Source: Prasinococcaceae sp. CCMP 1430 (taxonomy: Eukaryota; Prasinodermophyta; Palmophyllophyceae; Prasinococcales; Prasinococcaceae). Taken from it: 24,072 bases of DNA. Under the pieces are notes generated by a model. The model was not told the origin of the DNA and made no database searches. It saw only the letters and a list, made by a program, of their open reading frames with translations. The position numbers were made by a program, and so were the translations under genes. The stretch covers positions 8,438-32,509 of the forward strand of contig RQSC01000053.1 in the NCBI GenBank assembly GCA_013416795.1, read 5' to 3'. This document shows positions 17,406 through 24,072 of the stretch, piece by piece. The first letter of the stretch is position 1, and every line of letters begins with the position of its first letter.

Positions 17406-18527
17406 TTCAACCGCTGCCGCACCGTGCGCCTCTCGCGCGGCTTCTACGAGCCTGCGCGCCTCGTTGAGCGCCTCGCCAACGGAGGCGCCACCCCAAAGGG
17501 TGGCGGCTGCGTGAAGGCCCTCAGCCGCAGCATCTGGCGGCTTCCACTGCTTCGCGAATCTGTTGATGATCGCCGCGCCGGCGCCTCCGGTCACGCCACC
17601 CTCGTGCGTCACCCTCGCGGCGACGCGTTCGACGCACACCGACGCAGGCGCGGCAAGCGCGAGCGCACACACGGGCACGCCCAGCCGCCTCGCGAGCGTT
17701 GCGAAGTCCCTGCGCGCTGCTGCGTCCACATTGGTGCGGTCAATGACTGCCACCTGCCGTCGCCTCACGGTGAGCGTCGCCCGCGTCAGACACGCGGCCT
17801 TCTTCTTCAGAACATCTTGGCAGATCCGCACATATACGCCCCCCTCACCCTCGGCGAGCGCGCGCGCAATTGTGCTCTTTCCCGCGCCTGGTAGGCCACA
17901 CAGCATGAGCATGACGCCCTCCCCGCCCTTCGAAGCACGCGCTGCCTCGCCCTCGGCTTTGCGCTTGTCCCCGACACGCGCGTGCTCGGGCCGGTCGGCA
18001 TCGCGGGGCCTGTCGCGGCCCTCGTGCCCTACGCCCTGCTCCCTGTGCGCGTCTTCGTGCGGCTCGGTCTCACCGCGCTCCGGGCGCTGCCCAGCCGCGG
18101 GCGCCTGCTCGACGCCGAAAAAGGGAAAGTCGAGGCCCGCGTCGGCCTCGAGCACCGTGAGCACGACCGACCTAGCTGGCTCCGAGTGGTGCAGTGCGAG
18201 CGCGTCGCCCGGCGCGAGTGTCGCGATCTGCCCTTGCCGCAAGCGCTCCACGTTGCCGCCTTGGGCGGCGGCGGGCGCGCGCGCGCGCACGATGGCACTG
18301 GCGGTGGCGCCGAGCTGCTCTACAACCACACGGCCTGCGCCTGACGCGCATGCGTGCACACGTGCATGCTCGCGGCCCACCTGGAAGAGGCGCATGCCCG
18401 CCAGGCCCGCGGCCTGCGCGTGCGCGCGCCCAAGGGTGGCACTCGCCGCGGCTGTGCCGGCGGTACCGCAGCCTTCGGCGCGCGCGAGAGTACGCCTGCG
18501 GCCCCCTGTGAGCTCCACCGACGCCAT
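17403..18527 (-). CDS. FHA-like domain fused to a polynucleotide-kinase-like P-loop domain
   Basis: Single exon, 374 residues, started at the ATG at 18527 (MASVELTGG, context GCCATGG). The N-terminal part (about 1-130) resembles the FHA domains of PNKP and aprataxin: LGRAHA, GREHARV, VVVEQLGATAS, LAPGDALALHH, VVLTVLE. A polar linker with a basic DKRKAEGEAA follows. From about 205 comes a P-loop kinase: Walker A GLPGAGKST (211-219), VRICQD (233-238), VIDRTN (261-266), THEGG (307-311) and a terminal helical part. RICQD, the ID(R)xN block and HEGG closely match the kinase-like domain at the front of the plant aprataxin-type protein known as bHLH140. The likely role is phosphoryl transfer to nucleic-acid ends in DNA or RNA repair, with the FHA docking a phosphorylated scaffold such as XRCC1/XRCC4-type proteins; this is inference. 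Unlike PNKP no phosphatase domain is seen, and unlike aprataxin no HIT domain. Confidence 0.8.
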   Translation of the reverse strand: MASVELTGGRRRTLARAEGCGTAGTAAASATLGRAHAQAAGLAGMRLFQVGREHARVHACASGAGRVVVEQLGATASAIVRARAPAAAQGGNVERLRQGQIATLAPGDALALHHSEPARSVVLTVLEADAGLDFPFFGVEQAPAAGQRPERGETEPHEDAHREQGVGHEGRDRPRDADRPEHARVGDKRKAEGEAARASKGGEGVMLMLCGLPGAGKSTIARALAEGEGGVYVRICQDVLKKKAACLTRATLTVRRRQVAVIDRTNVDAAARRDFATLARRLGVPVCALALAAPASVCVERVAARVTHEGGVTGGAGAAIINRFAKQWKPPDAAAEGLHAAATLWGGASVGEALNEARRLVEAAREAHGAAAVE

Positions 18528-18594
18528 GGCGGGCAGTGCGCTCGCTTGGCTCCGCGCCTGTGCCCGTGTCGCAGCAAGCTGCGTCACGTTGTCG

Positions 18595-18825
18595 TCAGCG
18601 ACCGCCGTCAGTGCCGGCCTCGCGGGCTTCGTTGCCCTCGTTACCGTCAGCCCCGTCCGTTACCGCGCTGTCCCCCCCTGCGTCCACGCCGCCCTCGGTG
18701 CGCTCCGCCCAGCGCTTGTAGTCGTCGCTGCCGCGCACCGCGCTCACGTTATAGTGCAACGCTGCCGCCCACGCAAGGATGCCACCCGCCGCGAGCGCGT
18801 GCGCGCGCGGTGAGAGGGGGCGCAT
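18595..18825 (-). CDS. Possible small hydrophobic protein, 75 residues (function unknown)
   Basis: ORF from ATG 18825 to TGA 18595, 67 bases upstream of the FHA-kinase start on the same strand. It begins MRPLSPRAHALAAGG, has one short hydrophobic stretch (ILAWAAALHYNV), then RGSDDYKRWAERTEGG and an acidic G/D/E/A tail. The hydrophobic segment followed by a charged, aromatic-containing stretch looks more protein-like than the usual GC-rich shadow ORFs. No family is recognised. No AG dinucleotide (possible acceptor) occurs just upstream of the ATG. Alternatives are that it is 5' leader of the FHA-kinase gene (a TATAA on the minus strand lies inside it), or an upstream exon of that gene (GTGAGC and GTGCGC donors occur within it). 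Confidence 0.35.
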   Translation of the reverse strand: MRPLSPRAHALAAGGILAWAAALHYNVSAVRGSDDYKRWAERTEGGVDAGGDSAVTDGADGNEGNEAREAGTDGGR

Positions 18826-19150
18826 GCGTGTGCAGCGAGCGGCGCGACCGATCACACAATGATGGCCAGTCAGGCGTGGAGCAGCGGTGCCTTCGCGCCG
18901 CGCGTGGCGCGCCCCGTGTGGCGCGAGAGGATCCAGCGGGCGCCCACCACTGAATCCGGCGCGGGATGCTGCTCACCAGACCGCGCGCGCGACACGCCGG
19001 CGCTCGCTGCCAGCCGGCGCGAGGCGGGGCACGAGTGCACGTCCGCGCCCGCTGACGACTCGTGCGCCCACAGCCTGGCCATCTCAGGTTCCGTTGCGGC
19101 TGTGGGTGGAGGCGACGCTGCGCGCAGGCTGGCGAGCGGCGCCGCCCCAC
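18826..19150. promoter_or_regulatory. Divergent intergenic region upstream of PIG-U
   Basis: 325 bases between the possible small ORF (minus) and the PIG-U start (plus); 623 bases if the small ORF is not real. The PIG-U frame stays open upstream to 18887 but has no ATG before 19151. No recognised box was found apart from general GC richness. Confidence 0.4.
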
Positions 19151-21126
19151 ATGGCAGTGGAGGGTACCGCTCGGGCTGCAGAGGGCGACTCCACCAGGCC
19201 TCGCGACAACAGCGGAAGCAGCGGCGGCAGCAGCAACAACCATCGCCGCCGCCTTGCGACGCTCACGGTCGCGGTGGTGTGCGTCCTTGCGCGTATCGTA
19301 GCGGCAGCAGCACCCGCGGCCAGCGCGGGCGCCGCAGCCGCTGCGCCGCTGCGAGCGGGGCTGTGCGGGGGCGCGTTTGAGGCGCTGGCTGCACGGCCTG
19401 AGCTTGCGTCACCGCTTACGTCAGCGCTACGCATTGCCGAGGGTGCGGAGCTTGCGAGGCTTGGTCACAACCCATACGCCGGCGGAGCGTGCCGTGCGCA
19501 CCCGATAGTGCTTCAAGCACTCACACCGCTCGTTCTGCCGCCGCCTGGCGCCGCGCCCAGCGCCGCCCGTAGGCTGCGCACAGCTGCGCCGTTCGTGATT
19601 GCGGATGTGCTCGCGGCTGCGGCACTCGCATATGCAGCAGGCGCCGTGCGCGCCGCTTATCGATGTGCCGAGGCGACAGCGCGAGCGCGCGGTGGTGAGG
19701 TGGAGCGCCGACGCCAGCCGCGTCACAGGAAGGGCAGCGCAAGCAGCAGCAGTAGCGGCACCATCAGCAGCAGCAACGCTTCGCCGAGCGCAAAGGTTCC
19801 GGTGCCAACGCGTGCGCCCGAGGCCGCAGAGGAGCGTGACGGCCAGCGCGAGGAGCGCGGGGATCCGCGACAGCAGCGGCATCGAGAAGAGCCTCACGCG
19901 GTCTCGCGAGCGGCACAGCAGCTCGATATGGCTGCTGTGCGCGAGCGAGCGTCGCTCGTCGCGCGGCTGCCCGGTGCACCTCCGCCCGACGTCGTGGCGC
20001 TCCTGTACCTTGCAAACCCGCTGACGTTTGCGGCGTGCGTGGGGCTCAGCGCGGGCGCGTTCGAGAACGCCGCTCTGCTCGGAGCGCTTGGAGCGGCGTG
20101 CGCGCTCCGCACATCGGTGGCCGGGGCACTCGCGGCCCTCGCAGCTGCCGTTGGGGTGCAGCCGGTCCTGGCTGCGCCTGCGCTTGCGCTGCTGGCGGCG
20201 GTGGGGCCCTGGGGGCACGGGGAGGACGAACGCGTTGCGGAGAGCGGCGCTGCCGCCCGTGCGAGTGGGAGTGCGCAACCGGCGACTGCGGCAACCTTAC
20301 GGCGCGGTATGCTCTCGTTTGTGCTCTGGTTCGCGCTGGCGAGCGCGGCGCTCGCGGGCGCCGCCCGCGCGCTCATGGCCGACGCGCCAGGGGGTGCTCT
20401 GCCGGCGGCGAGGGCGATAGCGGGGCACGCCCTTCTCGGGGAGGAACTTGAGCCCAACCTCGGCATGTGCGTCGGCGTAAGCGCCTAGCGCTGGCACGCG
20501 CGTACAGCCGTACAGCGTGCGACACGCACACGCACTGGCAGCACGCACGCGCGCGCGCGCGCGCACTCACTTACCCGTGCGCCTCGAGCCAGCCGCACCG
20601 TCATCGAGCTGCAGCCAATGTATCTTTTGCTGACGCGCTCGTCTCCCCCATGCGCGCGTCTGCTGCACCGGCGAGCAGGTGGTGGTACTTCAACGTGGAG
20701 GTCTTCGACCATTCGCGCTCGTTCTTCCTCGTGGTCTTCCACGCGCAGCCGCTGCTTGTGCTCGCGCCGCTGCTCATCCGCCTGCGCAAGCGGCCCCTCG
20801 TGGCCGCATTCGCATGCATCACGCTCATGGGCGCCTACCGGCCGCACCCCACCGCGAGCGACGTCGCACTCCCCCTTGCCCTGCTACCGCTGCTTGCCTC
20901 TCGCCTCGCTAACTTCCGCTTCGGCTCAACACTATGCTTGGCGTACGGTTTGGCGGTGCTGGGCGTGCCGCTGACGTGGCGCGCGTGGCGCGTGATGGGC
21001 ATCGCCAACTCTAACCTGTACTATGCGGCCACCCTCGCCGCGGGGGGGGCGCAGGGGCTCATGCTCATCGAGGTGCTGCGCGCGTGCCACACGCACGAGC
21101 GCCTCGCTAAGCGCGCGCATCCGTAA
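19151..21126 (+). CDS. PIGU: GPI transamidase subunit PIG-U (two exons)
   Basis: Model: join of 19151-20466 and 20679-21126, 587 residues (human 435). PIG-U is a multi-pass ER membrane subunit of the GPI transamidase, which attaches GPI anchors to proteins. An N-terminal hydrophobic segment (LATLTVAVVCVLARIV) comes first. Conserved blocks follow: SPLTSALRIAEGAELARLGHNPY, a membrane helix ADVLAAAALAYAAG, VVALLYLANPLTFAACVGLSAGAFENA, ELEPNLGM joined to WWYFNVEVFDHSRSFFL, RPHPTASDVALPLALLP and GIANSNLYYAATLA. They match human PIG-U in order, including TPNIGLFWYF and the SANSNFFYAITL region. The start is the first ATG in the open frame. A serine/charged insertion of roughly 70-90 residues between the second membrane block and VALLYLANP makes it long. 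It is either coding low complexity or an unrecognised in-frame intron. Confidence 0.9.
19646..19918 (+). repeat. AGC-repeat-bearing, Ser/Arg/Glu-rich insertion in PIG-U
   Basis: Within PIG-U exon 1. It contains imperfect AGC repeats at 19742-19776 and encodes S-rich, then E/R/Q-rich sequence absent from the family. The interval begins GTGCGC and ends GCACAG, is 273 nt (a multiple of three), stop-free, and has a CTCAC 22 nt before its end, so it could be an intron. Against that, AVRAAYRCAEATARARG after the helix aligns plausibly with the family's basic loop. Unresolved. Confidence 0.4.
20467..20678 (+). other. Intron of PIG-U (212 nt)
   Basis: The donor is GGCAT|GTGCGT and the acceptor is GAGCAG|GTGG. 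Splicing in phase 2 recreates an ATG (Met) to give PNLG-M-WWYF, matching the family's PNIGLFWYF. CTGAC is at 20630-20634, with its A 45 nt from the end. The intron contains an alternating CG run at 20548-20564. Confidence 0.92.
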
Positions 21127-21217
21127 GTCCGCCGCGTTTGGCCGTGCAACACACGCGCTGCCGCAGTCGAGGAAATGAGGGCGAGGCCTGATATTATGTA
21201 CATTTGCGTCGAAGTTC
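21127..21217. terminator. Convergent 3' intergenic region, PIG-U / NOP9
   Basis: 91 bases between the PIG-U stop (TAA, 21124-21126) and the NOP9 stop (TAG, complement of 21218-21220). An AT-rich islet at 21189-21206 (ATATTATGTACATTT) is the likeliest 3'-end signal for the minus-strand gene. No canonical AATAAA. Confidence 0.4.
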
Positions 21218-23761
21218 CTACTTGTCCTTCTTCTTGCGTTTCTTGGGCTTGGTCCTTTCGACCGCTGCCAACACGTTCGCGAGCGACTCGTCATGCTGCG
21301 GCGCACCCTCGTCGCCCTCTTCGTCCTTGCTGCCACCCGCGTCGGCGTCCCGCCCCTCCGCCTTCGCAAGCTTGCGCAGTCGCTTCGCTTCTTTTGCAGC
21401 AAGCTTCTCTTCCTTGCTTTTGCGCTTCTTGCCATCCACCGACTTGTCCTTGTCCTTCTTGCCGCTTTTGTTGAAGGCCTTGTCGATGTCGTCGTCCCCG
21501 CGCTTGCCGCCTGCCGCGTCACCTCGGTCGCTCTCGACATTCTTCCCGCCCTTGCGCCCAAAGCCCAGCGCCTCCATGGCGCCGTCGAGCTTGTTGCCGC
21601 CCAGCGCGCGCGCCGCCTCCTTGACGGCGTCCTCCTTGCGAGCGCTCCTACCTCCGTTCTCATTAGCGCCACCAGCGTCATCCGCGTACTTGCCGTCCTC
21701 GTAATTAAAGTTGTCGTGCGGCTCGGGTCCTCCAAAGAGCTCGTTGAACTCGCTCTTCTTGCGCTCCTTGCTCGCGGCGGCTGCGGCCCAGTCCTCAGCG
21801 CCGCCGGCGTAAGCCTGCACGGAACAGTGCTGCAGGAGGCGTGCCCCGTACCTGTGCGTGGGTAGCCACCGCGCATGGGCGACAGCGCATGCGTAAGCGC
21901 GAGTGCGCGGGCCATCGCAGAGCGCGCGTGCGCGCATGCGATTCCGCGCGGCGCCACGCACTTCGAATCCTTGAGGCTCTCTCGCGCGCTGAAGAGCTCG
22001 CTGGTGATGGTCTCCTTCTGTCTTGTGCCCGCGTGCGAGTAGCAGCGCTCGACGGTGAAGGACGAGTGGGGCATCTGCGCAAGCGCAGCAAACGTTCCCT
22101 CAAGCTTAGCCACCGCGCGGTTCTTAGTCACGGCCTCGACGTAATTCGACGCAAGCAGTGCCTCCAACGCTCGCCCACCCGAACGATCCTTCGCCATCGC
22201 AGACATCTGCGCGCGCGCGCCCGCACGACCCGCCGCATTCCCCGTCAGCCGCACGCACGCAATCGTCCGCCAATGCAACACCGCGCCGGCGCGCCCGCGC
22301 ACTCACCTCCTCGTTGGTAAGCCTGCCGAAGCCCTCAACGAAGCGCTGGGCTGCCTCCATGGGAAACTTGAGCACCATTGCCAGCATCGCCGAGCCTAGG
22401 ATAGAGCACGCCGCGCCCTCTCCGCGACCGTCGAGGTACAGCAGCTCACGCACGAGCTCCTCACTGGCGGGTCCCGCGCCGGCGCCAGCATCCGAGCCAC
22501 CGCCGCCCATGCGCGCGGCGAGCGCGCTGGCGAGCGCGCGCCCGATGCGCTTTTCGTGCACTCGCAAGCGGCTGCACGCCCCCACGGCGGCCGCCACGAC
22601 GCCCGCGCGGCTGGACCCCACGCCGCCGGCGCTGCTCGCCGCGCGCGGCAGCAGCGTGGGAAAGACGGCCTCGAGCTCGTCCAGCGCCATAGCTAGCTGC
22701 GCCTCGGAGCGCTCCGAGGCGAGCAGCGCTTGCACGACAAAGTTGGCCGTGCCGTGCGCCACGAGCCCCGAGAGGCGCCCACGAAAGAGGTGGCGAAAGA
22801 TGCGGCCGTGCAGCGCCTCGTCCGCGCAGCGCAGCGCCGCCTCCGCAAGGTGGGACCCCGAACGGTCCTGGCAGAGCTCTACGAAGCCGTCGGGGTCCAC
22901 TGCCTCCACGTTGGTCTTGCCGTCCTTGGCGCACAGGATGATGGAGGTCATCTGCGCCAGCTGCGAGGCGTCACCGCGCGAGCACTCGAGCATCGCCTGC
23001 AGCACGGGCCCCGCGGCGGTGTGCACCTGCATCTCCCACAAGTGCGGGCGCGCCGCCTCGCTGAGCTCGAGAACCAGGGCGCCGCACATCTCGGGGAAGC
23101 CCGCGTGCGCGTTGCTGCCGGACCGCTGCGCGTGCGTGCGCGCGACGCCCTGAAGCTTCTCGGCGAGGCGGCGCTCGGCGGCGCGCGCGGCGGCAGCAGC
23201 GCCGCCCTTGCCCTTGGCGGACTTGCCGCCCGCGCCGGCCGCGTCGGCGTCGACGTTGTAGCCGCGCAGCGTCGACAGCAGCGCGCGCAGCGCGTGGGAG
23301 CCAAACTTGTTGGCAAGCAGCTCGAGCGCGCCCGTGAGCGCGCCTTCGCACCACGCACCGAGCGCGTCGCCGAGCGCCGCCGACGCCGCCCCGTGGTCGG
23401 CGGCGAGGTGGGCGTCAGCGGCGCGCAGCGCCGCCTCGCACACGCGGCTGCCGAACGGCGAGCCCGCGGCCGTCGCGAAGCCGCCGTCGGCGCCGACAGC
23501 GGTCACGAACGCCGCGAGCTGCTCCAGGCTCGCCTCGGCGAGCAGGGGCTCGAGCGCGTACGAGCACCCCGCGTCGCACGCGAGCGGCAGCTCGAACCCC
23601 TCCGCCTCGCCGAAGGCTGCGGCAACGGCGAGCTCGCGCGCCTCGGTGCCCTCGGCCTCGCGCGCGAGCGCCGCCCGCACGCCCACGCCCTCGTCGGCGA
23701 AGTACGAGCGCAGCTCCTCGCTCAGCGCGCGCCACGGCTGGCGCGGGCCCGAGCCGCCCAT
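21218..23761 (-). CDS. NOP9: NOP9, nucleolar Pumilio-repeat protein of 40S biogenesis (three exons)
   Basis: Model: complement of 22307-23761, 21962-22206 and 21218-21851, 777 residues (human and yeast about 640-670). In the family NOP9 binds the ITS1/18S region of pre-rRNA in the nucleolus through Puf repeats and is needed for small-subunit maturation. Visible Puf-like repeats include CSYALEPLLAEAS, GSRVCEAAL, FGSHALRALLSTL, AGPVLQAML, RSGSHLAEAAL, TANFVVQALL, ACSILGSAMLAMVLKF, MAKDRSGGRALEALL, SFTVERCYSHAG and SKYGARLLQHCSVQAYAGGAEDW. The run MAKDRSG...LEALL followed by the final repeat, then a tryptophan and a lysine-rich tail, is typical of NOP9 and not of classic PUF proteins. Exon 3 ends in a highly basic nucleolar-type tail (KKRKKKDK). 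The start is ATG 23761 in strong context. An overlapping out-of-frame ATG lies 5 bases upstream. Gly/Ala-rich insertions explain the extra length. Confidence 0.9.
21852..21961 (-). other. NOP9 intron 2 (110 nt)
   Basis: The donor is TCGAA|GTGCGT and the acceptor is GCACAG|GTAC. Splicing completes a Lys codon and joins SLKDS-K-YGARLLQHC, the final Puf repeat. The branch-like motif is CTTAC at 21897-21893, 42 nt from the end. Confidence 0.9.
22207..22306 (-). other. NOP9 intron 1 (100 nt)
   Basis: The donor is GAGGAG|GTGAGT and the acceptor is GCGCAG|ATG, phase 0, joining RLTNEE to MSAMAKDRSGG. CTGAC is at 22248-22244, 38 nt from the end. It is the only intron in the window with the standard GTGAGT donor. 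Confidence 0.9.
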
Positions 23762-23777
23762 CGCATACGTACACACA

Positions 23778-23799
23778 CCCCCACCCCCACCCCCCCACC
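23778..23799 (-). promoter_or_regulatory. Potential 5'-UTR G-quadruplex of NOP9
   Basis: On the NOP9 sense strand this reads GG-T-G7-T-G5-T-G5, ending 16 bases before the ATG. Splitting the G7 gives four tracts with one-base loops. If transcribed it would lie directly before the start codon, where RNA quadruplexes are known to impede scanning. Confidence 0.5.
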
Positions 23800-23965
23800 T
23801 CCGCGGCGCGCGCGCAGCCGCCGCACGGCGGCGGCTACGCCAGCGGACGCGCGGTGCGGTTCAGGTTCTCTCGCGAGCGCTATTTGGGTTCGCTCACCAT
23901 CATTCGACACCCAAAACGATGGATTGACGTCGCTGCCTCGTCACAACGAACCAGGAAAGTGGAAA

Positions 23966-23973
23966 TAGGGTTT
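23966..23973 (-). promoter_or_regulatory. Telo-box-like motif AAACCCTA
   Basis: On the NOP9 sense strand, about 205 bases upstream of its ATG. In plants the telo-box AAACCCTA is a known element of promoters of ribosomal-protein and ribosome-biogenesis genes, which is NOP9's class. A single 8-mer match can be chance. Confidence 0.4.
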
Positions 23974-24050
23974 ACCTTCGAGTTCGAGAGGTGCGGCGTG
24001 GGCAGGATGTGGTCGAGGGGTGCGCGGCCGCGCGTGCGCGCGCGCGCGCT

Positions 24051-24070
24051 GGGGGGGGGGGGGGGGGGGG
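24051..24070 (+). repeat. Homopolymer of 20 G at the window edge
   Basis: Uninterrupted G20 followed by CC, preceded by a CG-alternating run. It could be a real mononucleotide microsatellite or a sequencing/assembly artefact. Confidence 0.7.
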
Positions 24071-24072
24071 CC

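Larger units (their letters stand above)
23762..24050 (-). promoter_or_regulatory. NOP9 upstream region
   Basis: 289 bases upstream of the NOP9 start. From the start outward (minus strand) it holds a G-rich tract next to the ATG, a palindromic CTCGCGAG (23870-23877), a comparatively AT-rich block (about 23880-23975) that probably contains the core promoter, and a telo-box-like motif. No other gene is supported here. Confidence 0.5.

Noticed and set aside
17563-18813. 416-residue plus-strand frame opposite the FHA-kinase gene
   Set aside because: The minus strand carries recognisable P-loop, RICQD and HEGG motifs; the plus-strand translation is A/S/R-rich without pattern.
22730-23968. 412-residue plus-strand frame opposite NOP9 exon 1
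   Set aside because: NOP9 Puf repeats on the minus strand explain the region; this frame is a shadow of Ala/Gly/Arg codons.
1-24072. CRISPR arrays, insertion sequences, ribosome-binding sites, operons, tRNA or rRNA genes
   Set aside because: The genes are spliced eukaryotic ones. No direct-repeat arrays, transposase, cloverleaf-like or rRNA segment was recognised.

Overview
This is a eukaryotic nuclear window. It is strongly GC-rich, the genes are mostly intron-poor with short GT..AG introns, and the stop codons of neighbouring convergent genes lie only 30 to 170 bases apart. A three-headed-type ciliary outer-arm dynein heavy chain points to a flagellate. The intron signals (GTGCG donors, CTGAC branch-like motifs, CAG acceptors), a plant-like nucleic-acid kinase and a telo-box-like promoter motif fit a unicellular flagellate alga, such as a prasinophyte green alga or a GC-rich haptophyte. 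The sequence alone does not decide which.

Layout, left to right. (1) 93-1610, plus: single-exon CDK7, the CAK/TFIIH kinase, with long low-complexity tails. (2) 1780-3028, minus: spermidine synthase in two exons. (3) 3483-17372, plus: outer-arm dynein alpha-type heavy chain, about 4,397 residues. It has two kelch propellers flanking an IPT and a filamin-like domain, followed by the AAA+ motor. The best gene model has a first exon consisting only of the start codon, a 564-base intron, and a second 132-base intron inside AAA1. Both introns are stop-free and multiples of three, so one open frame runs through the whole gene and hides them. (4) 17403-18527, minus: FHA-like domain fused to a P-loop polynucleotide-kinase-like domain, probably nucleic-acid repair. 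(5) 18595-18825, minus: possible 75-residue hydrophobic small protein, weakly supported. (6) 19151-21126, plus: PIG-U, a GPI-transamidase subunit, two exons. (7) 21218-23761, minus: NOP9, a nucleolar Pumilio-repeat protein of 40S ribosome biogenesis, three exons. (8) 23762-24072: its 5' region, ending in a run of 20 G.

The genes are unrelated housekeeping and ciliary functions, not an operon. Strands alternate almost strictly (+ - + - (-) + -), giving three tail-to-tail pairs and two or three head-to-head promoter regions. I see no mobile element, CRISPR array, rRNA, tRNA or virus-like gene. I do not see a previously undescribed multi-gene system. The points most worth checking are the start-codon-only exon and cryptic in-frame introns of the dynein gene, the consistent splice code, the AAA2 Walker A Lys-to-Arg change, the FHA-kinase fusion, and G-quadruplex candidates just upstream of two start codons.
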